Program-made: the position numbers and the translations under genes
From: Phragmitibacter flavus
GTDB taxonomy: Bacteria > Verrucomicrobiota > Verrucomicrobiia > Verrucomicrobiales > Verrucomicrobiaceae
DNA: 60,111 bases
Reading direction: 5' to 3'
Assembly: GCF_005780165.1 (NCBI RefSeq)
Contig: NZ_VAUV01000025.1
Coordinates: 1-60,111 of the forward strand
Notes under the pieces: model-generated
Seen by the model: only the letters and a program-made list of their open reading frames with translations
Told to the model about the DNA's origin: nothing
Database searches by the model: none
Shown: piece after piece, positions 53,649 through 60,111 of the stretch
Position numbering within the stretch: position 1 is the stretch's first letter
How the letters are laid out: the number at the start of each line of letters is the position of its first letter

Positions 53649-55235
53649 ATGAGTTTCGCCCACTCTCACCTCATCACCATCAGCCTCCTCGCATCGCTCC
53701 CTGCGCTCAGCGCCAAGGAGATTGACAAACCGGACTTCAACGCCCACGTCCGCCCCATCCTGGAGGCCGCCTGCTTCAACTGCCATAACGAGAAATCCGA
53801 CAAGGGCGGACTCAACCTCACCACGCTCGAAACCACCATGGCCGGTGGCGACAATGGTGACGCCCTCGTCCCCGGCAAACCTGCCGACAGCCTGCTCTAT
53901 TCCACCACCATCCTCCCGGAAGACGATGACATGGTCATGCCTCCGCCCAAGGAGGGTCTGCTCACCAAAGCCCAAACCGAAATCCTCCGACTCTGGATCG
54001 AACAAGGCGCCAACTGGCCCAAAGACGTTGTGCTTCAGCAGAAGCCGCGCATGAATTTCGCCAAACACATCAAACCCATCCTTGATGCCCGGCTCGCCAG
54101 CGGCGGCCCCGTCAAAGCCGACGAAGCTTACATGCTCCGACTCTGGACCGAACAAGGTTCCGTCTGGCCTGAAGGCACCGCCGCTCCCGGCACCGAAGCT
54201 CCCAAACCTGCCGCCCCCGCCGCCAAACTCGACGGCATGGAACTCGTCAAACGCATCCACGCCCACATCGTTGCCACCTCCAAGGAAAAAGCCGAGGCCG
54301 ACATGAAACCCTACGACAGCCGCGGCCCCAAATCCGACGCCCCCTACAGCATGCTTGTCATCAAGGGCGGCGAATTCCTCATGGGCAGTCCTGAAGGAGA
54401 AGCCGAACGAAAAGACGACGAAGGCCCGCAGGTCAAAGTGAAGGTCAAACCCTTCTGGATGGGCAAACACGAAGTCACCTGGGACGAATACACCCCGTTC
54501 ATGGTCACCGAAGTGGGTCGCAACAAGGACGGCTCCAAACAAAGCGGCAAAGCCGACGAGCCGATCACCGAAATCATCAGCCAGCCCACCACCCCCTACA
54601 CCGAAATGTCCTTCGGCATGGGCACCGATGGCTACCCCGCCATCAGCATGACCCAGCATGCCGCCAACAAATTCTGCCAGTGGCTCAGCGCCCAGACCGG
54701 TCATTTTTACCGACTCCCCACCGAACAGGAATGGGAATACGCCGCCCGCGCTGGCACCACCACCGCTTATTATTGGGGCGATGACTCCGCCGGGGTCGCC
54801 GACTACGAGTGGTATTACGACAACGCCCCCAACTTCCAGTATTCCCAAGTCGGCAAAAAGAAACCCAACCCCTGGGGCCTTTACGACATCCTCGGCAACG
54901 TCGCCGAATGGACTCTCGACCAATACACGCCCGACTATTACAAAAACCTCAAGGCCATGGCTCCCGACAAAATCGCCGGATACTACGTGCCCTCCACCAC
55001 CCCCTATCCGCACACCGCCCGAGGTGGTTCGTTTGATGACGACCTCGTCCGTCTTCGTTCCGCCTCCCGTCGTGGTTCCGCCCCCGATTGGAAACAGCAG
55101 GACCCGCAGCTTCCGAAAAGCATCTGGTATCACACCGATGCCAAATTCCTCGGCTTCCGTCTTGTCCGCCCCCTCGAAATCCCCTCCCCCGAAGAGATGT
55201 TTAAATATTGGAACAACGGCGTCGAAAACGAATAA
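53649..55235 (+). CDS. Cytochrome c (PSCyt-type) plus SUMF1-domain protein
   Basis: This 528-residue protein has a signal peptide (about 1-22) and a Planctomycete-type cytochrome c domain with one CXXCH haem site (C42-F-N-C45-H46) and a likely axial Met in MVMPPP. A shorter repeat (about 137-175) matches it (HIKPILDAR, LRLWTEQGSVWPEG) but has lost CXXCH. Residues from about 225 form a SUMF1/FGE-like domain (VIKGGEFLMGSPEG, RLPTEQEWEYAARAG, WGLYDILGNVAEW, ARGGSF). The cysteines of true formylglycine-generating enzymes are absent, so it should not make formylglycine. Function is unknown; similar fusions are common in planctomycetes. Confidence 0.88.
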   Translation: MSFAHSHLITISLLASLPALSAKEIDKPDFNAHVRPILEAACFNCHNEKSDKGGLNLTTLETTMAGGDNGDALVPGKPADSLLYSTTILPEDDDMVMPPPKEGLLTKAQTEILRLWIEQGANWPKDVVLQQKPRMNFAKHIKPILDARLASGGPVKADEAYMLRLWTEQGSVWPEGTAAPGTEAPKPAAPAAKLDGMELVKRIHAHIVATSKEKAEADMKPYDSRGPKSDAPYSMLVIKGGEFLMGSPEGEAERKDDEGPQVKVKVKPFWMGKHEVTWDEYTPFMVTEVGRNKDGSKQSGKADEPITEIISQPTTPYTEMSFGMGTDGYPAISMTQHAANKFCQWLSAQTGHFYRLPTEQEWEYAARAGTTTAYYWGDDSAGVADYEWYYDNAPNFQYSQVGKKKPNPWGLYDILGNVAEWTLDQYTPDYYKNLKAMAPDKIAGYYVPSTTPYPHTARGGSFDDDLVRLRSASRRGSAPDWKQQDPQLPKSIWYHTDAKFLGFRLVRPLEIPSPEEMFKYWNNGVENE

Positions 55236-55260
55236 CCCATTCCGTCCTCAGACTTCTTTA

Positions 55261-55295
55261 AGGCCCGATCCCACAAGATCGGGCCTTTCCTTTTC
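55261..55295 (+). terminator. Strong intrinsic terminator
   Basis: AGGCCCGATC (55261-55270) and GATCGGGCCT (55277-55286) form a perfect 10-bp stem with a 6-nt loop, followed by TTCCTTTTC. It ends the cytochrome-SUMF1 transcript 25 bp after its stop. Confidence 0.9.
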
Positions 55296-55356
55296 ACACA
55301 CCCTCTTCAAGTCGCATCTCCCTCGGACTTTAGCCCTTATCCTTTATCCTTTCCAT

Positions 55357-56418
55357 ATGACCCGCCGCACCTTCCACACCCTCGCCCTCAGCAGCGCCGC
55401 CACCTCCCTGCTCCCCGCCGCCGCTCCATCATCCTCCGGCAATACCAAATCCAAAATCAAGATCGGCCAGATCGGCACCAAACATGGCCACGCCGCCGGC
55501 CAGCTTGAAACCCTCCGCCAATGCTCCGACTTCGAAGTCGTCGGCATCGTCGAACCCGATCCCCAACAACAACAAGCCGTCAAAAACCAACCCGCCTACG
55601 CCGGTCTTCCCTGGCTCACCGAAGAACAACTCCTCAACACCCCCGGCCTCCAGGCCGTCTGCATCGAAACCGATGTCGCCAACCTCCTCACCCATGCCGA
55701 ACGCGCCGCCAGTGCCGGACTTCACCTCCACATCGACAAACCCGCCGGCTCCGACCTCGCCAAGTTCAAATCCCTCCTCGACACCTGCACCGCCAACCAG
55801 CGCCTGGTCAAACTCGGCTACATGTTCCGCTACAACCCCGCCTTCGAACTCATGCTTCAAGCCATCCGCGAAGGCTGGCTCGGCGAGGTCTTCAGCATCC
55901 ACACCGAAATGAGCAAACAGCTCAGCCCCACCGAACGCAACCTCATGCTCCCCTACCCCGGCGGTTCCATGTTCGAACTCGGCTGCCACCTCATCGACTC
56001 CGTTGTCCACATCCTCGGTGCCCCAGAAAAAGTCACCCCCTTCATCCGCAAGAATCCGACCGATGGATTCGCCGAAAACATGCTCGCCGTCCTCGACTAC
56101 CCCAAAGCCACCGTCAGTGTTCGCAGCGCCATGATCGAAGTCCAGGGCGGAGCCCGCCGCCAGTTCACCGTGTGCGGCGACCAAGGCAGCTTCGAAATCT
56201 TCCCCCTCGAACACCCCGTCGCCCGCCTGATGCTTGATCAACCACGCGGACCCTACAAAAAAGGCGTCAACGCCCTCACCTTCGAAAAAACGCCACGCTA
56301 CGCCGCCGACTGGACCGATTTCGCCAAAGCCATCCGCGGCGAAACCGCCTGGGAATTCACCCCTGATCACGACTACACCGTGCAGAAAACCGTCCTCCAG
56401 GCCTCCGGCCTGATGTAG
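55357..56418 (+). CDS. Gfo/Idh/MocA-family oxidoreductase, Tat-exported
   Basis: This 353-residue protein starts at the ATG at 55357 and begins with a Tat signal (MTRRTFHTLALSSAATSLLPA) and then IKIGQIGTKHGHAAGQL, a dinucleotide-binding fold. HLHIDKPAGSDLAKF carries the conserved lysine of the EKP-type motif, and GYMFRYNPAFELMLQAI is typical of the second domain. These NAD(P)-dependent enzymes act on sugars or inositols; many PVC bacteria export them. The open frame extends upstream to 54658 but there it overlaps the SUMF1 gene, so the extension is rejected. Confidence 0.92.
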   Translation: MTRRTFHTLALSSAATSLLPAAAPSSSGNTKSKIKIGQIGTKHGHAAGQLETLRQCSDFEVVGIVEPDPQQQQAVKNQPAYAGLPWLTEEQLLNTPGLQAVCIETDVANLLTHAERAASAGLHLHIDKPAGSDLAKFKSLLDTCTANQRLVKLGYMFRYNPAFELMLQAIREGWLGEVFSIHTEMSKQLSPTERNLMLPYPGGSMFELGCHLIDSVVHILGAPEKVTPFIRKNPTDGFAENMLAVLDYPKATVSVRSAMIEVQGGARRQFTVCGDQGSFEIFPLEHPVARLMLDQPRGPYKKGVNALTFEKTPRYAADWTDFAKAIRGETAWEFTPDHDYTVQKTVLQASGLM

Positions 56419-56487
56419 CCTCTCCTCCGATCTCCATCACCACTTGCCGCTCCTCCATTCCTCGATAAAGTAGCCTCCCTACTCCTC

Positions 56488-56991
56488 ATGGCCAAACTTA
56501 CCGACGAACAGAAACAAGCAATCACGCAATGGGCGGCCGACGGCGCCACCCTCAATGACATCCAGGCGCGGTTGAAGGAAGATTATTCCCTCGTCTACAC
56601 CTATTTCGACACCCGCCTGCTCGTCATGGAACTCGGCGTCACCCTCAAAGACAAAAAACGCGACGTCCCCGCTCCTGAACCCGAACCTGAACCCGCCGCC
56701 TCTGGCAATGCCTCCGAAGATCCCAACGCCGCTTTCGATGACGAATCCGGCGACGACTTCGCCTCAGACATTCCTCCCGGCGGCAACAGCAACGTCAGCG
56801 TCTCCCTCGACACCCTTGCCATCCCGGGAACCATGGTCAGCGGCAAAGCCACCTTCAGCGATGCCGTCACCGTTTCCTGGTATCTCGACCAGCAGGGCCG
56901 ACTTGGTCTCCGCGACGCCCCTCCCGGCTACCAGCCACCGCCGCAAGACATCCAGAGCTTCCAACTGCAGCTCCAGAAGCTCCTGCGTTAA
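56488..56991 (+). CDS. Conserved small hypothetical protein
   Basis: The 167-residue protein opens with a helical region that looks like a short DNA-binding or coupling motif (DEQKQAITQWAADGATLNDIQ then LVYTYFDTRLL). An acidic proline-glutamate linker (EPEPEP, about 75-110) follows, and then a C-terminal beta domain with VSVSLDTLAIPGTMVSG and VSWYLDQQGRLGL. It is cytoplasmic, with no signal. The two-part layout suggests a small regulator or scaffold, but no function is recognised. Confidence 0.6.
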   Translation: MAKLTDEQKQAITQWAADGATLNDIQARLKEDYSLVYTYFDTRLLVMELGVTLKDKKRDVPAPEPEPEPAASGNASEDPNAAFDDESGDDFASDIPPGGNSNVSVSLDTLAIPGTMVSGKATFSDAVTVSWYLDQQGRLGLRDAPPGYQPPPQDIQSFQLQLQKLLR

Positions 56992-57037
56992 CGGTCGCCT
57001 CTTAGATCATTTCACTGTTTAAATTATCGGAACTTTC

Positions 57038-57115
57038 GCCCCAAAGGGGCATCCTATGGTAGTCCAGGGCAGAGCCCTGGGTCCGTTCCCACCGCCGATT
57101 GAGCCCTTTAAGGGC
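57038..57115. repeat. Cluster of three short palindromes
   Basis: Three palindromes follow closely: GCCCC-AAA-GGGGC (57038-57050), CCAGGGC-AGA-GCCCTGG (57064-57080) and GCCCTT-T-AAGGGC (57103-57115). They lie between convergent genes. This stacked layout resembles dispersed palindromic elements of Bacteroidota and PVC genomes. They could also act as a two-way terminator. Confidence 0.6.
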
Positions 57116-57199
57116 GCCTTACCCTCGCGCGGCAACCAGGCCCTGATTAAATCCTTAAATCCCCGCCTGAATTTCGACAATTAAAAGAGCGGAAAGGTA

Positions 57200-58837
57200 T
57201 TACTTCACCGGCAGCTCATAACACACGACCTCCCGGTCATTGCGCACCAGCAAATATCGCCCTGCCAAGGTGGGGTGATTCCACGTCTTGCTGCTCAACG
57301 CCTCCAGCTTGCCCAACTCCTCAAACCCCTCCCTCTTCACCGAGGCCAGATACACCGGACCCGGCTCACTCTGGATGATCACCAATCCATCATTCACCAT
57401 CAAACTCTGACCCGAGCCAAAACGACCCTCCTTCCACAAACGATCTCCGTTCGCCGGATCAATGCAGGCCATTCGTCCGTCATCCAATCCAAACAAAAAC
57501 TCCCCGCCAAACGACGCACTATTAAACTGCGTCTTCAACTTCAACCCCCGCCACAGCTCCGCCACCGCCAGCTTTCCTTCCTCGCCAGCCGCCGTCACTT
57601 GCACCATCTGGCAGCCCATCCCGTAACCCCCCGACAAAAACAACCGATCACCCGGCATCACCACCGGTTGCGACGCCTTCGGCCAACGCGCATCCCCCCA
57701 CTCATGCTCCGCCACCAAGACTCCGGTCGCCGGATCATGAAAGGTCAGCGACCTCGCATTGTTGCTCAAGATCACCCGCCGTCCCGCCAGCGTCGCCAGC
57801 AGCGGTGAAGCATAGCTCGCCTCATCGCTCCCCGCCTTCCAAACCGGTTCCCCGCTGTCCCGCGCAAACGCCAGCAACACCGCTCCCGACGTGCTCCCAC
57901 CCGTCACCACCACCTTGTCATCAAACACCAACGGCGAGCTGCTGGTCCCCCACTCAAGATTCTCCGACCCCACCTCTTCCAATACCTTCCTGCTCCAAAC
58001 CAACTTGCCCGTCCTCATTTCCAGGCAATTCAAAATTCCCGTCGCCCCATAACTATACACCCGACCGTCCACCACCGTCGGCGTCGCACGCGGACCCTCG
58101 CCACCCTGCCATTGCGTGAAATGCGCCGCATCCGAATGCGACCACAACAAGCGACCCGTCAGCAATTCATAACACGTCACCAACTCCTCCGCCCCGCGCT
58201 GCTCCTGCGTGAACGCCCGTCCACCCACCACTGCAAAAGCCGACCACCCCGCTCCAATCGGCTGCCTCCACATTTCCTTCGGTGCCGCCGCCTTCCAATC
58301 CGACACCAACTCCATCTCCACCCCGCGCACCACTCCATCTCTCAACGCCCCAAAAAACTGCGGCACATCCGCCGAACCATCCACCGTCCCATCCAGAGCC
58401 ACCGACGGATCCCCTTCTCCCTCACCCGCGACCGCCACCCCTACCGAAGCAGGCGCAGGCAAAGCCAAATCCGGCGTTCCCTTGCCACTCCAACTCCAGG
58501 CCAGCTTTGGCAACCCACTTCCATCCACCACCCCATCCACCCGCACCATCTGACTCGCCGCCACTCCCAACACCACCAACGCCACCGCTATCCCCAACCT
58601 CAACTTGCCGGACACCCGACTGAACAACAAAAACCAAAAAACGTTCAGCAACCCACACAACAACCAAATCGCCGTCGTCAGCCAGCGATTCAAGTTTCGA
58701 TCCATCTCCGGCCTTAACACTCCCACCGCAAAAATGGCTCCGACCGCCGCCAGCACCAACAACAGCGGCATCCACAACCGGTGAAAACGAAATTTTGACA
58801 CTCTCAATGAACGATTTGGATCAGATGAAGTATTCAT
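57200..58837 (-). CDS. PQQ-like beta-propeller protein, membrane-anchored
   Basis: This 545-residue protein has three membrane helices at the N-terminus (about 18-40, 53-75, 81-100) and then a large extracytoplasmic beta-propeller. Repeats such as LVTCYELLTGRLLWSHSD, ILNCLEMRTGKLVWSRKV, VLLAFARDSGEPVWKAGS and MACIDPANGDRLWKEGRFG are typical PQQ/WD-like blades. No PQQ-dehydrogenase active-site motif is obvious. It follows a TetR-family regulator 60 bp upstream, with an inverted repeat between them, so it is likely its target. Confidence 0.88.
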   Translation of the reverse strand: MNTSSDPNRSLRVSKFRFHRLWMPLLLVLAAVGAIFAVGVLRPEMDRNLNRWLTTAIWLLCGLLNVFWFLLFSRVSGKLRLGIAVALVVLGVAASQMVRVDGVVDGSGLPKLAWSWSGKGTPDLALPAPASVGVAVAGEGEGDPSVALDGTVDGSADVPQFFGALRDGVVRGVEMELVSDWKAAAPKEMWRQPIGAGWSAFAVVGGRAFTQEQRGAEELVTCYELLTGRLLWSHSDAAHFTQWQGGEGPRATPTVVDGRVYSYGATGILNCLEMRTGKLVWSRKVLEEVGSENLEWGTSSSPLVFDDKVVVTGGSTSGAVLLAFARDSGEPVWKAGSDEASYASPLLATLAGRRVILSNNARSLTFHDPATGVLVAEHEWGDARWPKASQPVVMPGDRLFLSGGYGMGCQMVQVTAAGEEGKLAVAELWRGLKLKTQFNSASFGGEFLFGLDDGRMACIDPANGDRLWKEGRFGSGQSLMVNDGLVIIQSEPGPVYLASVKREGFEELGKLEALSSKTWNHPTLAGRYLLVRNDREVVCYELPVK

Positions 58838-58848
58838 AATTCAATACA

Positions 58849-58862
58849 AGTAAGCACTTACT
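58849..58862 (-). promoter_or_regulatory. Probable TetR-family operator upstream of the propeller gene
   Basis: AGTAAG (58849-58854) and CTTACT (58857-58862) form a 6-bp inverted repeat with a 2-nt centre, 11 bp upstream of the ATG at 58837. Dyads of this length and spacing are typical TetR-family sites. The regulator gene directly upstream makes repression of the propeller gene plausible. Confidence 0.55.
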
Positions 58863-58897
58863 CATTAACCAGGCACAAAAAAATATACGTCAGGAGA

Positions 58898-59572
58898 TTA
58901 CGACATCAGCAAAGCAAAAGCCTGAGGCCGGTAGTGTTCTTTGATCACCTCCGCCTTCACCCCCAACCCCAGCAACGCAAACCACACCGTCTGCTCCACC
59001 AGTTCCGCCTGCTTCAATCCAAACGACACCACCGGCTCTCCCGGCATCTGATTCAGCATCAACATCGCCACCAGATGCTCCACCAACCACGCCCCCGCCC
59101 TCGACTGCACCGGCGTCTTCACCAGATCCCCAACCCTGCGCCCCTCGCGAATGCACTCATCGAGTTTCGCGATCAATCCCGCATCCACCTGCTTCATAAA
59201 ACCCCGCGCAAACGCCCCGTCCTCCAGGTAGCTGTTTGCCAGTAGCCGGTGCAAACTCTGATCCACTACATCCACCTTGTCCGGTCGGCGCAGCATCTTC
59301 GCCGTCAAATAATGCACCAACGTCACCAACGACGCCGTCCCCGCCTCCAATGCCTCCACCTCCAGCGCCCCCTCCTTGTTTTTCATCGCAAAACAAGCCG
59401 TCTGCAACGCCCCATACAGGTCTTCTTTACTAGGAAAATGCCGAAACAACAATGCCTCCGAAACCCCCGCCGCCTCCGCCAGCGCCCTCGTCGTCGCCCC
59501 ATGAAACCCCTTCTCCGCAAACACCTCCAACGCCGCACGAAGAATCCCTTCGCGCCGCTCATCATGGCTCAT
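58898..59572 (-). CDS. TetR/AcrR-family transcriptional regulator
   Basis: This is 224 residues from the ATG at 59572; a GTG at 59599 would add nine residues but overlaps a dyad. The N-terminal helix-turn-helix reads RREGILRAALEVFAEKGFHGATTRALAEAAGVSEALLFRHFPSKEDLY, the TetR signature. The C-terminal ligand-binding domain is helical, as expected. It is a likely repressor of itself and of the downstream propeller gene. The ligand is unknown. Confidence 0.93.
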   Translation of the reverse strand: MSHDERREGILRAALEVFAEKGFHGATTRALAEAAGVSEALLFRHFPSKEDLYGALQTACFAMKNKEGALEVEALEAGTASLVTLVHYLTAKMLRRPDKVDVVDQSLHRLLANSYLEDGAFARGFMKQVDAGLIAKLDECIREGRRVGDLVKTPVQSRAGAWLVEHLVAMLMLNQMPGEPVVSFGLKQAELVEQTVWFALLGLGVKAEVIKEHYRPQAFALLMS

Positions 59573-59593
59573 TCGTTCTTTGGTTGGAGCGGT

Positions 59594-59611
59594 TGACACT
59601 ATTGTATGTCA
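59594..59611. promoter_or_regulatory. Dyad upstream of the TetR-family gene
   Basis: TGACA (59594-59598) and TGTCA (59607-59611) form an inverted repeat over 18 bp, just upstream of the ATG at 59572 and across the GTG at 59599. It may be an autoregulatory site. A second TATGTCA copy at 59627-59633 repeats part of it. Confidence 0.4.
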
Positions 59612-59985
59612 GCATTCACTCACAAATATGTCAATGCGAAAATCGTAGCAGCCAAAGTCCTTCCCCAAAAATCGAGGCGAGTGTCGACGCATCGAAACCA
59701 TCTCTTAGACAACATCATCCTGGATTTGGCGGTCACTTATTTTGGATTGGATGGAATTTGACCAGAAAAGCACGACAAAAACACTACTCCATTGAAGTCT
59801 GGAGTCACCGCCATTTCCACTCGACGACCAGCGCGCTAATATTCGCAAACCGCTCCTAAACCAAGGCGCGACAACAGCAAGTCCGTCGATCATGCGATTG
59901 CTCGGGCTTCATGAGCCGCATAAAATAGGCTCTACGCCGAAGGGCGCGGGAAGATATCGATGAACAATCTCACAAGCTCGACAGT
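59612..59985. other. Gene-poor spacer before the insertion sequence
   Basis: This spacer of about 370 bp sits between the regulator and the IS end. A minus-strand frame (59705-59893) and a plus-strand frame run through it, but neither has a start, composition or motif that supports a gene. No RNA gene is evident. Confidence 0.45.
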
Positions 59986-60111
59986 TGATCAGCCCCCCGA
60001 AAATCGGACATGGTGAAGTGCTAGTCGAGTGGTTAAATTAACCACAAGACGACCATGAGAAAGAGACACAGTGTAGAACAGATCATCAAGACATTGAAAC
60101 AGGTGGAGGGC
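59986..60111 (+). mobile_element. Left end of an IS3-family element, truncated by the window edge
   Basis: The sequence from about 59986 (TGATCAGCCCCCCG, then AAAATCGGAC) resembles the TG-starting terminal inverted repeats of IS3-family elements. A leader of about 70 bp leads to the ORF at 60056, whose product is an IS3 OrfA start. The right end and OrfB lie beyond the window. Confidence 0.7.
60056..60111 (+). CDS. IS3-family transposase OrfA, N-terminus only
   Basis: The ATG at 60056 opens MRKRHSVEQIIKTLKQVEG, which matches the start of IS3-family (IS407/IS2-like) OrfA proteins, where a helix-turn-helix of the MRKRxx-x-EQII pattern is common. Only 18 codons are in the window, so the family is inferred from this motif and from the terminal repeat upstream. 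Confidence 0.75.

Noticed and set aside
53628-55133. Long minus-strand frame (501 codons) over the cytochrome-SUMF1 gene
   Set aside because: Glycine/valine-rich shadow of the real gene on the other strand, which has signal peptide, CXXCH and SUMF1 motifs.
53649-55235. SUMF1 domain as an active formylglycine-generating enzyme
   Set aside because: The expected catalytic cysteines near the C-terminal end of the domain are missing.
54658-55356. Upstream extension of the Gfo/Idh/MocA reading frame
   Set aside because: It overlaps the SUMF1 gene in another frame and crosses a strong terminator (55261-55286); the ATG at 55357 starts a Tat signal.
55429-56370. Minus-strand frame of 313 codons over the Gfo/Idh/MocA gene
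   Set aside because: Antisense shadow; the plus-strand protein has a Tat signal and family motifs.
1-60111. CRISPR arrays, tRNA or rRNA genes
   Set aside because: No regularly spaced direct repeats with unique spacers, and no cloverleaf or rRNA-like stretches were noticed in the intergenic regions. The search was by eye only.

Overview
The window looks like a chromosomal segment of a Gram-negative, GC-rich bacterium of the PVC group, most probably Verrucomicrobiota. The evidence is a divergent FtsZ inside a short ddl-ftsQ-ftsA-ftsZ cluster, a Planctomycete-type cytochrome c domain joined to a SUMF1 domain, a PQQ-like beta-propeller protein, and repeat-rich intergenic spacers. This placement is inferred from gene content, not from a phylogenetic marker. 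Partial insertion-sequence genes sit at both edges.

Layout. 1-5.6 kb: a partial transposase start, two small hypothetical genes, gatB, another hypothetical gene, and a large fusion of a metallo-beta-lactamase exonuclease with an ATP-dependent DNA ligase. 5.7-11 kb: ftsZ, ftsA, ftsQ and ddl on the minus strand, closed by a strong terminator. 11.4-51.3 kb: a surface-polysaccharide locus of about 34 genes. It holds an initiating phosphoglycosyl transferase (plus strand), then 25 minus-strand genes at 16.8-43.2 kb with mostly short gaps or 4-nt overlaps, then three more at 13-16 kb. These encode eight GT4 glycosyltransferases, a GT9 enzyme, a WbsX-type protein, nine methyltransferases (five FkbM, two type 11, one TylF, one of the 24 type), five acyltransferases, an SGNH hydrolase, a UGM-like flavoenzyme, a Wzy-like membrane protein and a Wzm/Wzt exporter. 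A second O-antigen ligase/polymerase-like protein lies at 43.5-45.1 kb. The export module (FecR-like protein, outer-membrane beta-barrel, Wza-type OPX protein, BY-kinase) occupies 45.3-51.3 kb behind a good sigma-70 promoter. 51.5-60.1 kb: a secreted protein, two small proteins that may have a roadblock fold, a cytochrome c-SUMF1 protein, a Tat-exported Gfo/Idh/MocA oxidoreductase, a small conserved protein, a PQQ-like propeller protein with an upstream TetR-family regulator, and the left end of an IS3-family element.

How it fits together. The locus encodes synthesis, heavy methyl/acyl decoration and export of one or two surface glycans. The OPX protein lacks the C-terminal helix that forms the outer-membrane pore in Wza and is next to a beta-barrel gene, so the barrel may be the outer-membrane channel. 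No MOP-type flippase (Wzx) is visible; either the ABC transporter moves the lipid-linked glycan or a flippase is encoded elsewhere. Many genes begin at an internal ATG rather than at the furthest upstream TTG/GTG, and the starts given here reflect that.
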